DNA of 64,000 bases from Streptomyces mangrovisoli. GTDB taxonomy: Bacteria; Actinomycetota; Actinomycetes; Streptomycetales; Streptomycetaceae. A program made the translations under genes and the position numbers. The stretch's first letter is position 1; every line of letters starts with the position of its first letter. The notes below the pieces were generated by a model. That model was not told the origin of the DNA and made no database searches. It saw only the letters and a program-made list of their open reading frames with translations. Where the stretch lies: contig NZ_LAVA02000003.1 of the NCBI RefSeq assembly GCF_000974985.2, forward strand, positions 62,001-126,000. Direction: 5' to 3'. Of the stretch, positions 1 through 7,740 are shown one piece after another.

Positions 1-798
1 GATCGCCGACGTCAGCTGCGGGTCGCCCTCCGCCTTCACCCGGTCCGCGACGGCCTCCGCGGTGACCCGGCCGCACGCCAGGAGGACGAAGGTCTCCCAG
101 TCGAGGGTGAAGGTTGCGGCGGGCCCGAGCGCGGGGGCCGTCTCCAGCGTGCCGCGGCCCTGGATGTCGACGCGGATCGTGCGCAGGAACTCCACCGGCC
201 CGTGCACGTCGAGGACGATCGCCGAGCTGCGCGGCGCCTTGGCCTGTTCCGCGACCACGCGGGGCATCTCGTCCAGCAGCCAGTCGCGCGCGATGTGCGC
301 GCCAGGCGTGTCGAGACCGCCCGGACGGCCCAGGGTGGCGCGCAGATCCTGCTCGTGCACCCAGATGTCGAACGCCCGGTAGCGCATGGCGTCCTCGAGG
401 GTGACCTCGGCGCCGAGCGGGCCGCGCACCTTGGTGCCCGGGTCGCGCGACTCGTTGCGCAGCTGGCGGTTGCGGCGGATGACCGTGTACTCCAGCTCCG
501 CCGTCATCTCCGGCGCCGTGTGGTGCCGGCGCACGTCGACCTGCATCTCCATGTAGCGCTGGTGCTCGTTGGTGACGTGGTAGAGGTCGCGGGGGAGGGT
601 GTGGATGGGTCGCGGGTCGCCCAGCATCTCGCAGTCCAGGCCGATGACATGCGACACCATGTCGCGCACCGACCAGCCGGGGCAGGGGGTCCGGCGGTTC
701 CACTCACCCTCCGCGAGCGGGCCCACCAGCTCGGATATCGCTTCGATGGAGTGGGTCCAGGCGTCGGCGTAGGGCTGGAGGGTGGGATGCAGACTCAC
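1..798 (-). CDS. Mycothiol-dependent maleylpyruvate isomerase family protein (partial)
   Basis: The gene reads leftward off the window edge, so its C-terminus is missing; about 266 residues are visible. GTG at 798 opens a frame starting VSLHPTLQPYADAW. A conserved N-terminal segment with TPCPGWSVRDMVSHVIG (about residues 37-53) and a later DIWVHEQDLRAT are the hallmarks of the DinB-like, metal-binding MDMPI N domain; the His of each motif is a likely metal ligand. Family members use mycothiol as cofactor in isomerase or transferase reactions, and many actinobacterial copies have no known substrate. The gene is divergent from the carbon-nitrogen hydrolase starting at 1017, so about 220 bp hold both promoters. 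Family is clear, substrate unknown. Confidence 0.85.
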   Translation of the reverse strand, partial: MSLHPTLQPYADAWTHSIEAISELVGPLAEGEWNRRTPCPGWSVRDMVSHVIGLDCEMLGDPRPIHTLPRDLYHVTNEHQRYMEMQVDVRRHHTAPEMTAELEYTVIRRNRQLRNESRDPGTKVRGPLGAEVTLEDAMRYRAFDIWVHEQDLRATLGRPGGLDTPGAHIARDWLLDEMPRVVAEQAKAPRSSAIVLDVHGPVEFLRTIRVDIQGRGTLETAPALGPAATFTLDWETFVLLACGRVTAEAVADRVKAEGDPQLTSAI

Positions 799-1016
799 GG
801 AACGGGACCCCTCGGCGGTCGGAACTCGGGCAGTTTGTGGCGTCGATGCCAGCGGAGGTGGGGGCAGTCGGCGGGCGTCTCGGATCTCCCCCGAGCTCTT
901 GGTTCGCTCGAACAGGGGGGACCCCCAAGTTACGCTGCTGTGAGGCACCCCGGCAGTGCTTTCGTGTGACGATCGTAGGCCCGTGTGGACGGCTCGAATG
1001 CCAGGACGGTGGTAGT

Positions 1017-1814
1017 GTGCGCTCCTCGCTGATCCAGATCGCCGTGAACGAGGACGAATCGGTCCAAGAGCGCCGACGGCGGGTCGCGTCGCTGGTGCGG
1101 GAACGGGCCGGTGCGGCGGACCTCGTCGTCCTGCCCGAGCTGTGGACCACGGGCGCCTTCGCCTACGAGCGGTTCGGGTCCGAGGCCGAGCCGCTGGACG
1201 GGCCGACGTACGAGGCCATGGCCAAGGCGGCGAGCGACGCGGGCGTCTGGCTGCACGCCGGGTCGATCCCCGAGCGGGACCCCGACGGCCCCCTCTACAA
1301 CACCTCCCTGGTGTTCTCGCCCTCCGGCGACCTCGCCGCCGCCTACCGCAAGATCCACCGCTTCGGCTTCGACAAGGGCGAGGCGGTGATGATGGGCGCG
1401 GGCGAGGAACTGGTGACGGTCCGCCTGCCGGAGACCGTGCTCGGTCTGGGCACCTGTTACGACCTCCGTTTCCCCGAACTCTTCCGTGGGCTCGTCGACG
1501 CGGGCGCCGAGACGCTGGTCCTGCCGGCGGGCTGGCCGGAGCGCCGCCGCGAGCACTGGACGCTGCTGGCCCGGGCGCGGGCGGTGGAGAACCAGGCGTT
1601 CGTGCTCGCCTGTGGAACGGCCGGGACGCACGCCCGGGTTCCCCAGGCGGGTCACTCGATCGTGGTGGATCCGTGGGGTCAGGTGCTGGCGGAGGCCGGG
1701 CCCGACGAGGAGGTCCTCACGGTGGAGTTCGAACCGGGCCAGGTCGCCCAGACCCGCGAGCTCTTCCCGGCCCTCAAGGACCGGATGCTGGGCCTGGCCC
1801 CACCGCGCCGCTGA
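1017..1814 (+). CDS. Carbon-nitrogen hydrolase (nitrilase superfamily amidase)
   Basis: A 265-residue protein, the usual length for a single nitrilase domain. The catalytic triad is visible: Glu41 in VVLPELWTTG, Lys112 in YRKIHRF and the nucleophile Cys147 in GLGTCYDLRFPEL. The family hydrolyses C-N bonds of amides or omega-amides; the RFPEL context after the Cys is typical of omega-amidase or predicted amidohydrolase groups rather than true nitrilases. The frame stays open upstream to 837, but homology starts at VRSSLIQIAVNEDES, so GTG 1017 is chosen. It has only a weak ribosome-binding site. Downstream it runs into tandem repeats rather than a clear terminator. Substrate cannot be told from sequence. 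Confidence 0.85.
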   Translation: MRSSLIQIAVNEDESVQERRRRVASLVRERAGAADLVVLPELWTTGAFAYERFGSEAEPLDGPTYEAMAKAASDAGVWLHAGSIPERDPDGPLYNTSLVFSPSGDLAAAYRKIHRFGFDKGEAVMMGAGEELVTVRLPETVLGLGTCYDLRFPELFRGLVDAGAETLVLPAGWPERRREHWTLLARARAVENQAFVLACGTAGTHARVPQAGHSIVVDPWGQVLAEAGPDEEVLTVEFEPGQVAQTRELFPALKDRMLGLAPPRR

Positions 1815-1856
1815 CGGCAGCCCGGTGACGCGGGCCGGCAGCCCGGTGACGCGGGC
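1815..1856. repeat. 21-bp direct duplication after the hydrolase gene
   Basis: Two perfect adjacent copies of a 21-bp unit (1815-1835 and 1836-1856, core GGCAGCCCGGTGACGCGG) follow the stop codon of the carbon-nitrogen hydrolase. They run straight into the 17-bp repeat array. Confidence 0.9.
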
Positions 1857-1860
1857 CGCC

Positions 1861-1979
1861 CGGTCCATCACCCTGCCCGGTCCATCACCCTGCCCGGTCC
1901 GCGACCCTGCCCGGTCCGCGACCCCACTCGGTCCACCGCCCTGCCAGGTCCACCGCCCCGCTCAGTCGACCACCCCCCG
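1861..1979. repeat. 17-bp tandem repeat array, about seven copies
   Basis: Units begin at 1861, 1878, 1895, 1912, 1929, 1946 and 1963, all close to CGGTCCATCACCCTGCC. The first two are identical and later ones drift. The last unit covers the stop codon (1962-1964) and final codons of the converging LURP-like gene, so copy number can alter that protein's C-terminus. No obvious function. Confidence 0.9.
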
Positions 1980-2459
1980 CTCCCGCTCCGCCAGATGGAT
2001 CACGCACACCGCCACCGCGATCAGCAGCGCCGGGTCCGCGTCCTCCCGTACGACATCCACGCCGTACGTCTCCCGCACGTGCAGCCAGCGGCGGGAGATG
2101 ACGGCGAGGAGCTCGCCGTCGTACTCCACCGCGAACTCGCGGTCGAGGATCTTGCCGCTGACGTCCAGCTCCGTGCCGTCCACCAGCACCACCCGGTAGT
2201 GGTTGCGCAGCAGCGACAGCCGCTTGCGCCGGATGGTCGCCAGGGCCTCGCCGCCCCGCTCGACCACCATCGTGTCGCGCAGCGCGAACATCTTCTTGTG
2301 GATGTCGATCAGGACCCGGCCGCGGACGTCCTTCAGCTCGAAGGTGTCCCGCAGCCGCATCGCCTTGCCGTCGACGAGGAAGACCTTCTCGCCGTGCTCG
2401 TCCTCGATCCAGTAGTCCTCGCCGATGCCGAGGAGCCGGTCGCGTACCAGGAATCTCAT
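1962..2459 (-). CDS. LURP-one-related (LOR / Tubby-C-like) protein
   Basis: A 165-residue protein beginning MRFLVRDRLLGIGEDYWIEDEHG, matching the LURP-one-related fold: repeated beta strands with phrases such as KVFLVDGKAMRLRDTFELKD and FAVEYDGELLAVISRRW. This is the 12-stranded Tubby-like barrel shared with phospholipid scramblases. Its role in bacteria is not established. The start ATG overlaps the stop of the GlxA-type regulator in an ATGA arrangement (2456-2459), so the two are translationally coupled and probably work together. Its 3' end lies in a 17-bp repeat array. Family confident, function unknown. Confidence 0.85.
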   Translation of the reverse strand: MRFLVRDRLLGIGEDYWIEDEHGEKVFLVDGKAMRLRDTFELKDVRGRVLIDIHKKMFALRDTMVVERGGEALATIRRKRLSLLRNHYRVVLVDGTELDVSGKILDREFAVEYDGELLAVISRRWLHVRETYGVDVVREDADPALLIAVAVCVIHLAERERGVVD

Positions 2460-3478
2460 ACCGGGAGCCCTTCCCTGGGCGCCGCTCCGAAACGCCGCCG
2501 GTAGGCCGACGGGCTGAGTCCGGTCTCCCGGCGCAGCCGCGCCCGCAGGTTGGCGGCGCTGCCGAGACCGCTGCGCGCGGCGACCACGTCCAGCCGTTCC
2601 TCCCCGCGCTCGATCAGTCGGCAGGCCAGCGCAACCCGTTCCCCCGTCAGCCAGGCCAGCGGGGTGGTGCCGAGCTGGGCGCGGAACCGGCGGTGCAGGG
2701 TCGCGGGCGAGACGCACGCGCGCGTGGCGAGGCCGCTCACGGTCAGCGGCTCGTCCAGCCGCCCGAGCGCCCACTCCAGCAGCGGCCCGAGCGAGGCGTC
2801 CGGCACCTCGGGCAGCGGGCGCTCGACGAACTGGCGCTGCCCGCCGTCCCGGTGGGAGGCGAACACGAGCCGCCGGGAGACGGCGTTGGCCAGCTCCGCG
2901 CCGTGGTCCCGGCGCCAGATGTGCAGCCCCAGGTCGAGCGCGGCCGCGCTGCCCGACGCGGTCAGGACGTCGCCGTCGTCGGTGAACAGGACGTCCGGCT
3001 CCAGCAGCACCTGCGGGTGCAGCCGCCGGAACTGCCCGGCCCAGCGCCAGTGCGTGGTCGCCGGGCGGCCGTCCAGCAGGCCCGCCTCGGCGAGCGCGAA
3101 GGTGCCGGTGCAGAAGCTCACCACGCGCGCGCCCCGCGCGTGCGCGCGCCGGATCGCCGCGAGGACGTCCGCGCCGCGCGGCACCACGTTGTCCGGGCGG
3201 CCCGGCACGACGAGCGTGTCCGCGTCGTCCACCGTCTCCAGCCCCGCCACGCCGGTGAGCGTGAAGAAGCCGTGGTTCATCCGCACCTCGGGCTCGGGCG
3301 CGCACAGCGTCACCTCGTACAGCGGCCCCGGCAGACCCAGTTCGGGCCGCGGCAGCCCGAACAGCTCGGTGGCGACGCCGACTTCGAAGGGGTTGGTGCC
3401 GGTGTCGACGATCACGGCGACCCGGTGCGCGCGCGGCGCCGACGCCGCCTTCCCCGGTTGCGAGAATCCTTGCGCCAT
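2456..3478 (-). CDS. GlxA family transcriptional regulator (DJ-1/PfpI plus AraC HTH)
   Basis: A 340-residue regulator. Residues about 18-190 form a DJ-1/PfpI amidotransferase-like domain with the nucleophile-elbow Cys123 in SFCTGTFALAEAG. Residues about 235-335 form an AraC double helix-turn-helix (LTVSGLATRACVSPATLHRRF and a second HTH near LDVVAARSGLGSAANL). Such proteins sense small molecules and activate neighbouring operons. It is divergent from the cupin gene at 3530, with only 51 bp between starts, and coupled to the LURP-like gene downstream; either may be a target. The start ATG 3478 (MAQGFSQPG) is the natural one, given the short divergent gap. Confidence 0.9.
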   Translation of the reverse strand: MAQGFSQPGKAASAPRAHRVAVIVDTGTNPFEVGVATELFGLPRPELGLPGPLYEVTLCAPEPEVRMNHGFFTLTGVAGLETVDDADTLVVPGRPDNVVPRGADVLAAIRRAHARGARVVSFCTGTFALAEAGLLDGRPATTHWRWAGQFRRLHPQVLLEPDVLFTDDGDVLTASGSAAALDLGLHIWRRDHGAELANAVSRRLVFASHRDGGQRQFVERPLPEVPDASLGPLLEWALGRLDEPLTVSGLATRACVSPATLHRRFRAQLGTTPLAWLTGERVALACRLIERGEERLDVVAARSGLGSAANLRARLRRETGLSPSAYRRRFGAAPREGLPV

Positions 3479-3529
3479 ATGCGATTTCTAGCACTCGTGC
3501 GCGGCGGCCGTACGCCCGACGATGACGGC

Positions 3530-3955
3530 ATGAGCAGCGAACCGATCTCCCTGGACACCGCCCTGGCCTCCTTCACCGAGCGGTGGAGCCCCCGCATCGT
3601 CACGGCCGTCAACGACTACGACGTCCGCGTAGCCAAGGTCGAGGGCGAGCACGTCTGGCACGCGCACGACCACACCGACGAGTTCTTCCTCGTCGTCGAC
3701 GGCGAACTCCACATCCACCTGCGGGAGCCGGCCGGGGAGCGCACGGTGGTCCTGCCGAAGGGCTCCGTCTTCACCGTCCCCCGCGGCACCGAACACAAGC
3801 CCTACGCGCCCGTGCCCACCGCCCTCCTCCTCCTGGAACCCACCGGCACCCTCACGGTCGGCGACCGCCACGACGCCGTACCGGCCCACGTGGACGCGAC
3901 CACCGGACACGCGCTGAACGGGTTGTCGGTGCCGGGTGGCACCCTGGACGCATGA
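3530..3955 (+). CDS. Cupin domain-containing protein
   Basis: A 141-residue single-domain cupin. The first metal motif is HVWHAHDHTDEFFLVVDGEL (about residues 42-61) and the second is GSVFTVPRGTEHKPYAP, giving His-His-Glu-His metal ligands. The start ATG 3530 is followed by SSEPISLDTAL. It is divergent from the GlxA regulator and its stop overlaps the next gene's start (ATGA at 3952-3955), so the two are an operon. The reaction is unknown; small cupins of this type include mannose-6-phosphate-isomerase-like proteins and dioxygenases. Confidence 0.88.
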   Translation: MSSEPISLDTALASFTERWSPRIVTAVNDYDVRVAKVEGEHVWHAHDHTDEFFLVVDGELHIHLREPAGERTVVLPKGSVFTVPRGTEHKPYAPVPTALLLLEPTGTLTVGDRHDAVPAHVDATTGHALNGLSVPGGTLDA

Positions 3956-5778
3956 GCCACTCCGCACCCCGACGTGTCCGAGTCCGCGCCCCCGAACTGA
4001 TCGGCAAGGGCGGTTGGCTGAACACGGGCGGCACGCAGTACACCCTGTCCGACCTGCGCGGACGCATTGTGATCTTGGACTTCTGGACCTTCTGCTGCAT
4101 CAACTGTCTGCATGTCCTGGACGAGTTGCGCGAGCTGGAGGAGAAGCACCGGGACACGGTGGTGGTGGTCGGGGTGCATTCGCCGAAGTTCGTGCACGAG
4201 GCGGAGCACGCGGCGGTCGTCGACGCCGTCGAGCGGTACGGCGTGGAGCACCCCGTGCTCGACGATCCGGAGCTCGCGACCTGGAAGCAGTACGCGGTGC
4301 GGGCCTGGCCGACGCTCGTGGTGATCGACCCGGAGGGGTACGTCGTCGCGCAGCACGCGGGCGAGGGCCATGTGCACGCCATCGAGCGGCTGGTGGCGGA
4401 GCTGGAGACGGAGCACGCGGCGAAGGGCACCCTGCGCCGCGGCGACGGGCCGTACGTGCCGCCGGAGCCGGAGCCGACGGCGCTGCGCTTCCCCGGCAAG
4501 GCGCTGGCGCTGCCCGGCGGTGGCTTCCTGGTCAGCGACACCACCCGGCACCAGCTGGTGGAGCTGGCCGAGGACGGGGAGAGCGTGGTGCGCCGGATCG
4601 GGTCCGGGGAGCGCGGCTTCACCGACGGACCGGCGGTGTCGGCCGCGTTCAGCGAGCCGCAGGGTGTCGCGCTGCTGGACGACGGCTCGGTGGTCGTCGC
4701 CGACACGGTCAATCACGCGCTGCGCCGCCTGGACCTGGCCTCGGGGGAGGTCACCACGCTCGCCGGGACCGGCCGGCAGTGGTGGCAGGGCTCGCCCACC
4801 TCGGGTCCGGCGCGCGAGGTCGACCTGTCCTCGCCGTGGGACGTGGCCGTCTTCGGCGGCCGGGTGTGGATCGCGATGGCGGGCGTGCACCAGTTGTGGG
4901 CGTACGACCCCGCCGACGCGACCGTCGCGGTCACCGCGGGCACCACCAACGAGGGGCTCGTGGACGGACCGGGCGACCAGGCGTGGTTCGCCCAGCCCTC
5001 GGGGCTCGCGGCGGCCGAGGACCGGCTGTGGGTCGCCGACTCCGAGACGTCGGCGCTGCGCTGGGTGGACCGCGAGGGCGCCGTGCACACCGCCGTCGGC
5101 ACCGGCCTGTTCGACTTCGGGCACCGTGACGGCGCGGCCGGTCAGGCCCTGCTCCAGCATCCGCTCGGGGTGACCGTGCTGCCGGACGGCTCGGTCGCCG
5201 TCAGCGACACCTACAACCACGCGCTGCGCCGCTACGACCCCGCGACCGGCGAGGTCGGCACGCTGGCCACGGATCTGCGGGAGCCGAGCGACGCCGTCGT
5301 CGTCGGCGAGGACATCGTGGTCGTCGAGTCGGCGCGGCACCGGCTGACCCGGCTCAGGCTGCCCGAGGAGGCGGTGCGGGTCGAGGCGGTCGCGCACCGC
5401 ACGCGGCGCGCGGCGACCGAGGTGGCGCCGGGCCGGCTGCGGCTCGACGTGATCTTCCAGGCCCCCGCGGGCCAGAAGCTGGACACGCGCTACGGCCCCT
5501 CGACCCGGCTGCTGGTCTCCTCGACGCCGCCGGAGCTGCTGCGGTCGGGCGAGGGCGCGGGCACCGATCTCGCGCGTGAGCTGGAGCTGGACCCCGCGTT
5601 CGGCGAGGGCGTGCTGCATGTGTCGGCGATGGCCGCGTCCTGCGACGACGATCCTGCCAACGAGTACCCCGCCTGCCATGTGCACCAGCAGGACTGGGGT
5701 GTTCCGGTCCGCCTCGTGCGGGGCGGGGCGGACCGGCTGCCCCTGGTCCTGGCCGGCATGGACGACCAGGACGCCTGA
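3952..5778 (+). CDS. Thioredoxin-like protein with C-terminal NHL beta-propeller
   Basis: A 608-residue cytoplasmic-looking protein. The N-terminal third is a TlpA/thioredoxin fold with a CCINC motif (Cys48, Cys49, Cys52) in LDFWTFCCINCLHVL and a cis-Pro region AWPTLVVIDPEG. From about residue 180 to 480 come NHL-type propeller blades (for example ALPGGGFLVSDTTRHQLVEL, PQGVALLDDGSVVVADTVNHALRRLD and VTVLPDGSVAVSDTYNHALRRYD). The architecture resembles NHLRC2-like proteins. The C-terminal 120 residues carry a further beta-rich domain. It is translationally coupled to the cupin. No signal peptide is seen despite the redox motif. Family confident, substrate unknown. Confidence 0.9.
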   Translation: MSHSAPRRVRVRAPELIGKGGWLNTGGTQYTLSDLRGRIVILDFWTFCCINCLHVLDELRELEEKHRDTVVVVGVHSPKFVHEAEHAAVVDAVERYGVEHPVLDDPELATWKQYAVRAWPTLVVIDPEGYVVAQHAGEGHVHAIERLVAELETEHAAKGTLRRGDGPYVPPEPEPTALRFPGKALALPGGGFLVSDTTRHQLVELAEDGESVVRRIGSGERGFTDGPAVSAAFSEPQGVALLDDGSVVVADTVNHALRRLDLASGEVTTLAGTGRQWWQGSPTSGPAREVDLSSPWDVAVFGGRVWIAMAGVHQLWAYDPADATVAVTAGTTNEGLVDGPGDQAWFAQPSGLAAAEDRLWVADSETSALRWVDREGAVHTAVGTGLFDFGHRDGAAGQALLQHPLGVTVLPDGSVAVSDTYNHALRRYDPATGEVGTLATDLREPSDAVVVGEDIVVVESARHRLTRLRLPEEAVRVEAVAHRTRRAATEVAPGRLRLDVIFQAPAGQKLDTRYGPSTRLLVSSTPPELLRSGEGAGTDLARELELDPAFGEGVLHVSAMAASCDDDPANEYPACHVHQQDWGVPVRLVRGGADRLPLVLAGMDDQDA

Positions 5779-5795
5779 AACGAGGCTTCCCCGCG

Positions 5796-5819
5796 GAGGC
5801 GCCTGAAGGAGGGCGCCTC
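5796..5819. terminator. Hairpin between converging genes
   Basis: GAGGCGCC (5796-5803) and GGCGCCTC (5812-5819) form an 8-bp stem with an 8-nt loop. It lies between the stop at 5778 and the converging stop at 5831, so it can serve both strands. There is no T-tract, as is common in streptomycetes. Confidence 0.6.
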
Positions 5820-5830
5820 GCGGACCGCGG

Positions 5831-5995
5831 TCAGCGGCGGCGCGGGCGCGGCGCCAGCTTGAACACGGCGATCCCGGCGGCCACGAGGGTGGTGGCCGCC
5901 ACCATCATCGCCATGCTGTTCATCCACAGGCCCGTGGCGGCCAGCGTGGCACCCCCGGCGCCCGTGGTGCCGGCGCCGATCACTCGTCCGTACAT
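5831..5995 (-). CDS. Small membrane protein downstream of the glycosyltransferase
   Basis: A 54-residue protein starting at ATG 5995 (MYGRVIGAGTTGAGG) with a GGGAG ribosome-binding site 9 nt upstream. It is Gly/Ala-rich, with a hydrophobic stretch at about residues 16-46 and a basic tail PRPRRR, so a small one- or two-pass membrane protein with a cytosolic C-terminus is likely. It lies 46 bp after the GT2 gene on the same strand, so it may assist or regulate that enzyme. No family name is recognised. Confidence 0.7.
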   Translation of the reverse strand: MYGRVIGAGTTGAGGATLAATGLWMNSMAMMVAATTLVAAGIAVFKLAPRPRRR

Positions 5996-6041
5996 GTCTG
6001 TCTCCCGATCGGTGGTGCGGTGGTGTGCTGCGGGGGGCGGG

Positions 6042-7208
6042 TCAGGTGGCCACCCACTTCTCCTCGCTGCGGCGCACCAGGCCCCACAGCGAGGTGAAGT
6101 AGACGGCGTGCTGGAAGAGGTCGTAGAGCATCTCCGGGATCATCACGGCCGCCACCAGGACCGCGAGGGGTCCGGCGCGGCGCACGGAGACGGTCTTCTC
6201 CAGCACGAAGAGCAGACCGATCGAGGTCCAGAACGGCGAGAGGCCGGGCCAGCCGTACATGGACATCGACACGGTCATGAAGGTCAGGTAGACGAAGAAG
6301 GACAGCGCGCCGAAGCCCATGAGGAACTGCTGGACGAAGTAGCGCGCGGTGACCTTGGTCCAGCCGTAGTCGCGCAGGTTCTCCAGGGCGCCGCGCTGCC
6401 AGCGCAGCCGCTGGTGCCACAGCTTGGGCAGGCTCGGCATCACCTCGGTGACGACGGCGCAGCCGGCCGGTGACATGGTGCGGTAGCCGAGGGTCTTGAC
6501 CGCCTTGGTCATCTCGTCGTCCTCGGTGAGCGAGGCGAGGCTGTAGTAGCCGCTGCCGCCGCCGATCACGCCGTCGCGGCGCGCGGCCCGTACCTCGCGC
6601 AGCACCCGGGCCTGGAACATGGTCCCGGTGCCGGTGAGCACCTGCGCCTTGCCGCCGCTGCGGTCCAGTTCCCACGCGTAGCGCTGGAACTCCATGCGTT
6701 GCAGCAGGCCGAGCAGGCCGCCGCCGCTCTCGCCGTAGAAGACGCCGCCGACGGCGCCGACCTTGCGGTTGAAGGTGCCTTCGGCGGTCTCGGTGAACCA
6801 CGGGTCGAGGACGGTGTCCGCGTCCTGCACCAGCAGCAGGTCGCGGTCGTCGAGATGGGGCAGCAGCCAGGCGATGGCCTGGTTGAGGGCGCCCGCCTTC
6901 TTGTGGGTGTTGCCCTGCGTGTGGAAGACCTGCGCGCCGTGCTCGGCGGCGATCTCCGCGGTGGCGTCGGTGCAGTTGTCGCACACGACGACGATCAGGT
7001 CCGGGGGACGGGTCTGGTCCCACAGGCCGTCGATGGCCGCGGCGACGCGGTCCTCTTCGTTGTGGGCGGGTATGAGCACCGCGAGGCGCGGGCGGACCGC
7101 GGGTTCCTCGCGGGCCGCGTGCGCCCGTCGTGCGGCGTGGCGCCGTGGGCGCGACGATCGCGACGTGTGTGCGGGCATGCCCGCGGTCGTCGCGGCATGG
7201 TCGAGCAC
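6042..7208 (-). CDS. Glycosyltransferase family 2, processive polysaccharide synthase-like
   Basis: A 388-residue enzyme with the full set of processive GT2 motifs: RLAVLIPAHNEEDR near residue 41, CDN (76-78), DAD (129-131), TED (228-230) and QRLRW (266-270), the last typical of cellulose, chitin and hyaluronan synthases. Three or four membrane segments follow (about residues 288-375). It should use a UDP-sugar at the cytoplasmic face and extend or export a glycan. The start may be ATG 7208 or ATG 7178; the first 40 residues are basic and low in complexity, so the choice does not affect the domain. The 54-residue membrane protein at 5831-5995 is its likely operon partner. Product unknown. Confidence 0.88.
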   Translation of the reverse strand: MLDHAATTAGMPAHTSRSSRPRRHAARRAHAAREEPAVRPRLAVLIPAHNEEDRVAAAIDGLWDQTRPPDLIVVVCDNCTDATAEIAAEHGAQVFHTQGNTHKKAGALNQAIAWLLPHLDDRDLLLVQDADTVLDPWFTETAEGTFNRKVGAVGGVFYGESGGGLLGLLQRMEFQRYAWELDRSGGKAQVLTGTGTMFQARVLREVRAARRDGVIGGGSGYYSLASLTEDDEMTKAVKTLGYRTMSPAGCAVVTEVMPSLPKLWHQRLRWQRGALENLRDYGWTKVTARYFVQQFLMGFGALSFFVYLTFMTVSMSMYGWPGLSPFWTSIGLLFVLEKTVSVRRAGPLAVLVAAVMIPEMLYDLFQHAVYFTSLWGLVRRSEEKWVAT

Positions 7209-7260
7209 CGAGCCCCCCCAGGTGATGCTGCGCCGGGCCCGGCGCCGTCATTCCCGGGAC

Positions 7261-7286
7261 CTCGTGAGGCACAAAGTCTTCACGAG
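7261..7286. promoter_or_regulatory. Inverted repeat upstream of the GT2 gene
   Basis: CTCGTGA (7261-7267) and TCACGAG (7280-7286) are perfect 7-bp arms around 12 nt. They lie about 55-80 bp before the GT2 start, so they may be an operator or a leader hairpin. No known regulator is assigned. Confidence 0.4.
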
Positions 7287-7417
7287 ATGCACACACCACC
7301 ACAAGCGGGCAGGGGTTACGGAATGGGCAAGGTTGTCTGTGTTCGACCTGTGCGTACGCCATGTCCCTTTCGGGGCGTGATGTGGACGCACCTGAATCTT
7401 TTTGACCGCGTGTCGGG

Positions 7418-7672
7418 TCAGACGCCGTACCCGTCCGAGTAGCCGTCACGCCGGTGGTGCACGGCGCCGTCTTCTTCGATCACCGGTGTCGACGGCGGCA
7501 TCACCACGCGCCGGCGTCGGGCGATGCTGCTGAACGTCGTCACGCCGATCAGGCCGACGATCATCAGGATGATGCCGACCAGATCGAGGTTGACCCCGTT
7601 CATGTGCCAGTCGGTCGCGAACGTGAGAATGGCTCCCACGGCTATGAGGATGATGCATCCGCCGAGGCCCAT
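7418..7672 (-). CDS. DUF6458 family small membrane protein
   Basis: An 84-residue protein starting MGLGGCIILIAVGAILTFA, with two transmembrane helices (about 4-20 and 30-48), an intervening WHMNGVNLDLVG and a basic, hydrophilic tail. This pattern matches the DUF6458 family, which is widespread in actinobacteria and uncharacterised. A strong GGGGAGG ribosome-binding site precedes ATG 7672. It lies downstream of the aminopeptidase gene on the same strand, with a hairpin between them. Confidence 0.82.
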   Translation of the reverse strand: MGLGGCIILIAVGAILTFATDWHMNGVNLDLVGIILMIVGLIGVTTFSSIARRRRVVMPPSTPVIEEDGAVHHRRDGYSDGYGV

Positions 7673-7689
7673 GGCTGTCGCCTCCCCAA

Positions 7690-7714
7690 TCCGGTCCGGT
7701 CGTTCCGGACCGGA
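7690..7714 (-). terminator. Hairpin after the M18 aminopeptidase
   Basis: TCCGGTCCGG (7690-7699) pairs with CCGGACCGGA (7705-7714) around a 5-nt loop. It sits just past the stop of the M18 gene (7741) in the direction of transcription. Confidence 0.65.
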
Positions 7715-7740
7715 CCTGCGGGTACCCCCGCTTCGGCGAA

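Noticed and set aside
837..1016. Longer N-terminus for the carbon-nitrogen hydrolase
   Set aside because: The frame is open but the translation is unlike the family and the conserved domain begins at GTG 1017.
1861..1979. CRISPR or iteron origin
   Set aside because: Units are contiguous 17-mers without spacers and no replication gene is near.
2693..3520. Long plus-strand frame opposite the GlxA gene
   Set aside because: Mirror of third-position GC bias; translation is Arg/Ala/Gly low-complexity with no domain.
7209..7417. c-di-AMP riboswitch before the GT2 gene
   Set aside because: I looked for the characteristic conserved blocks and did not find them; only a 7-bp inverted repeat is present.
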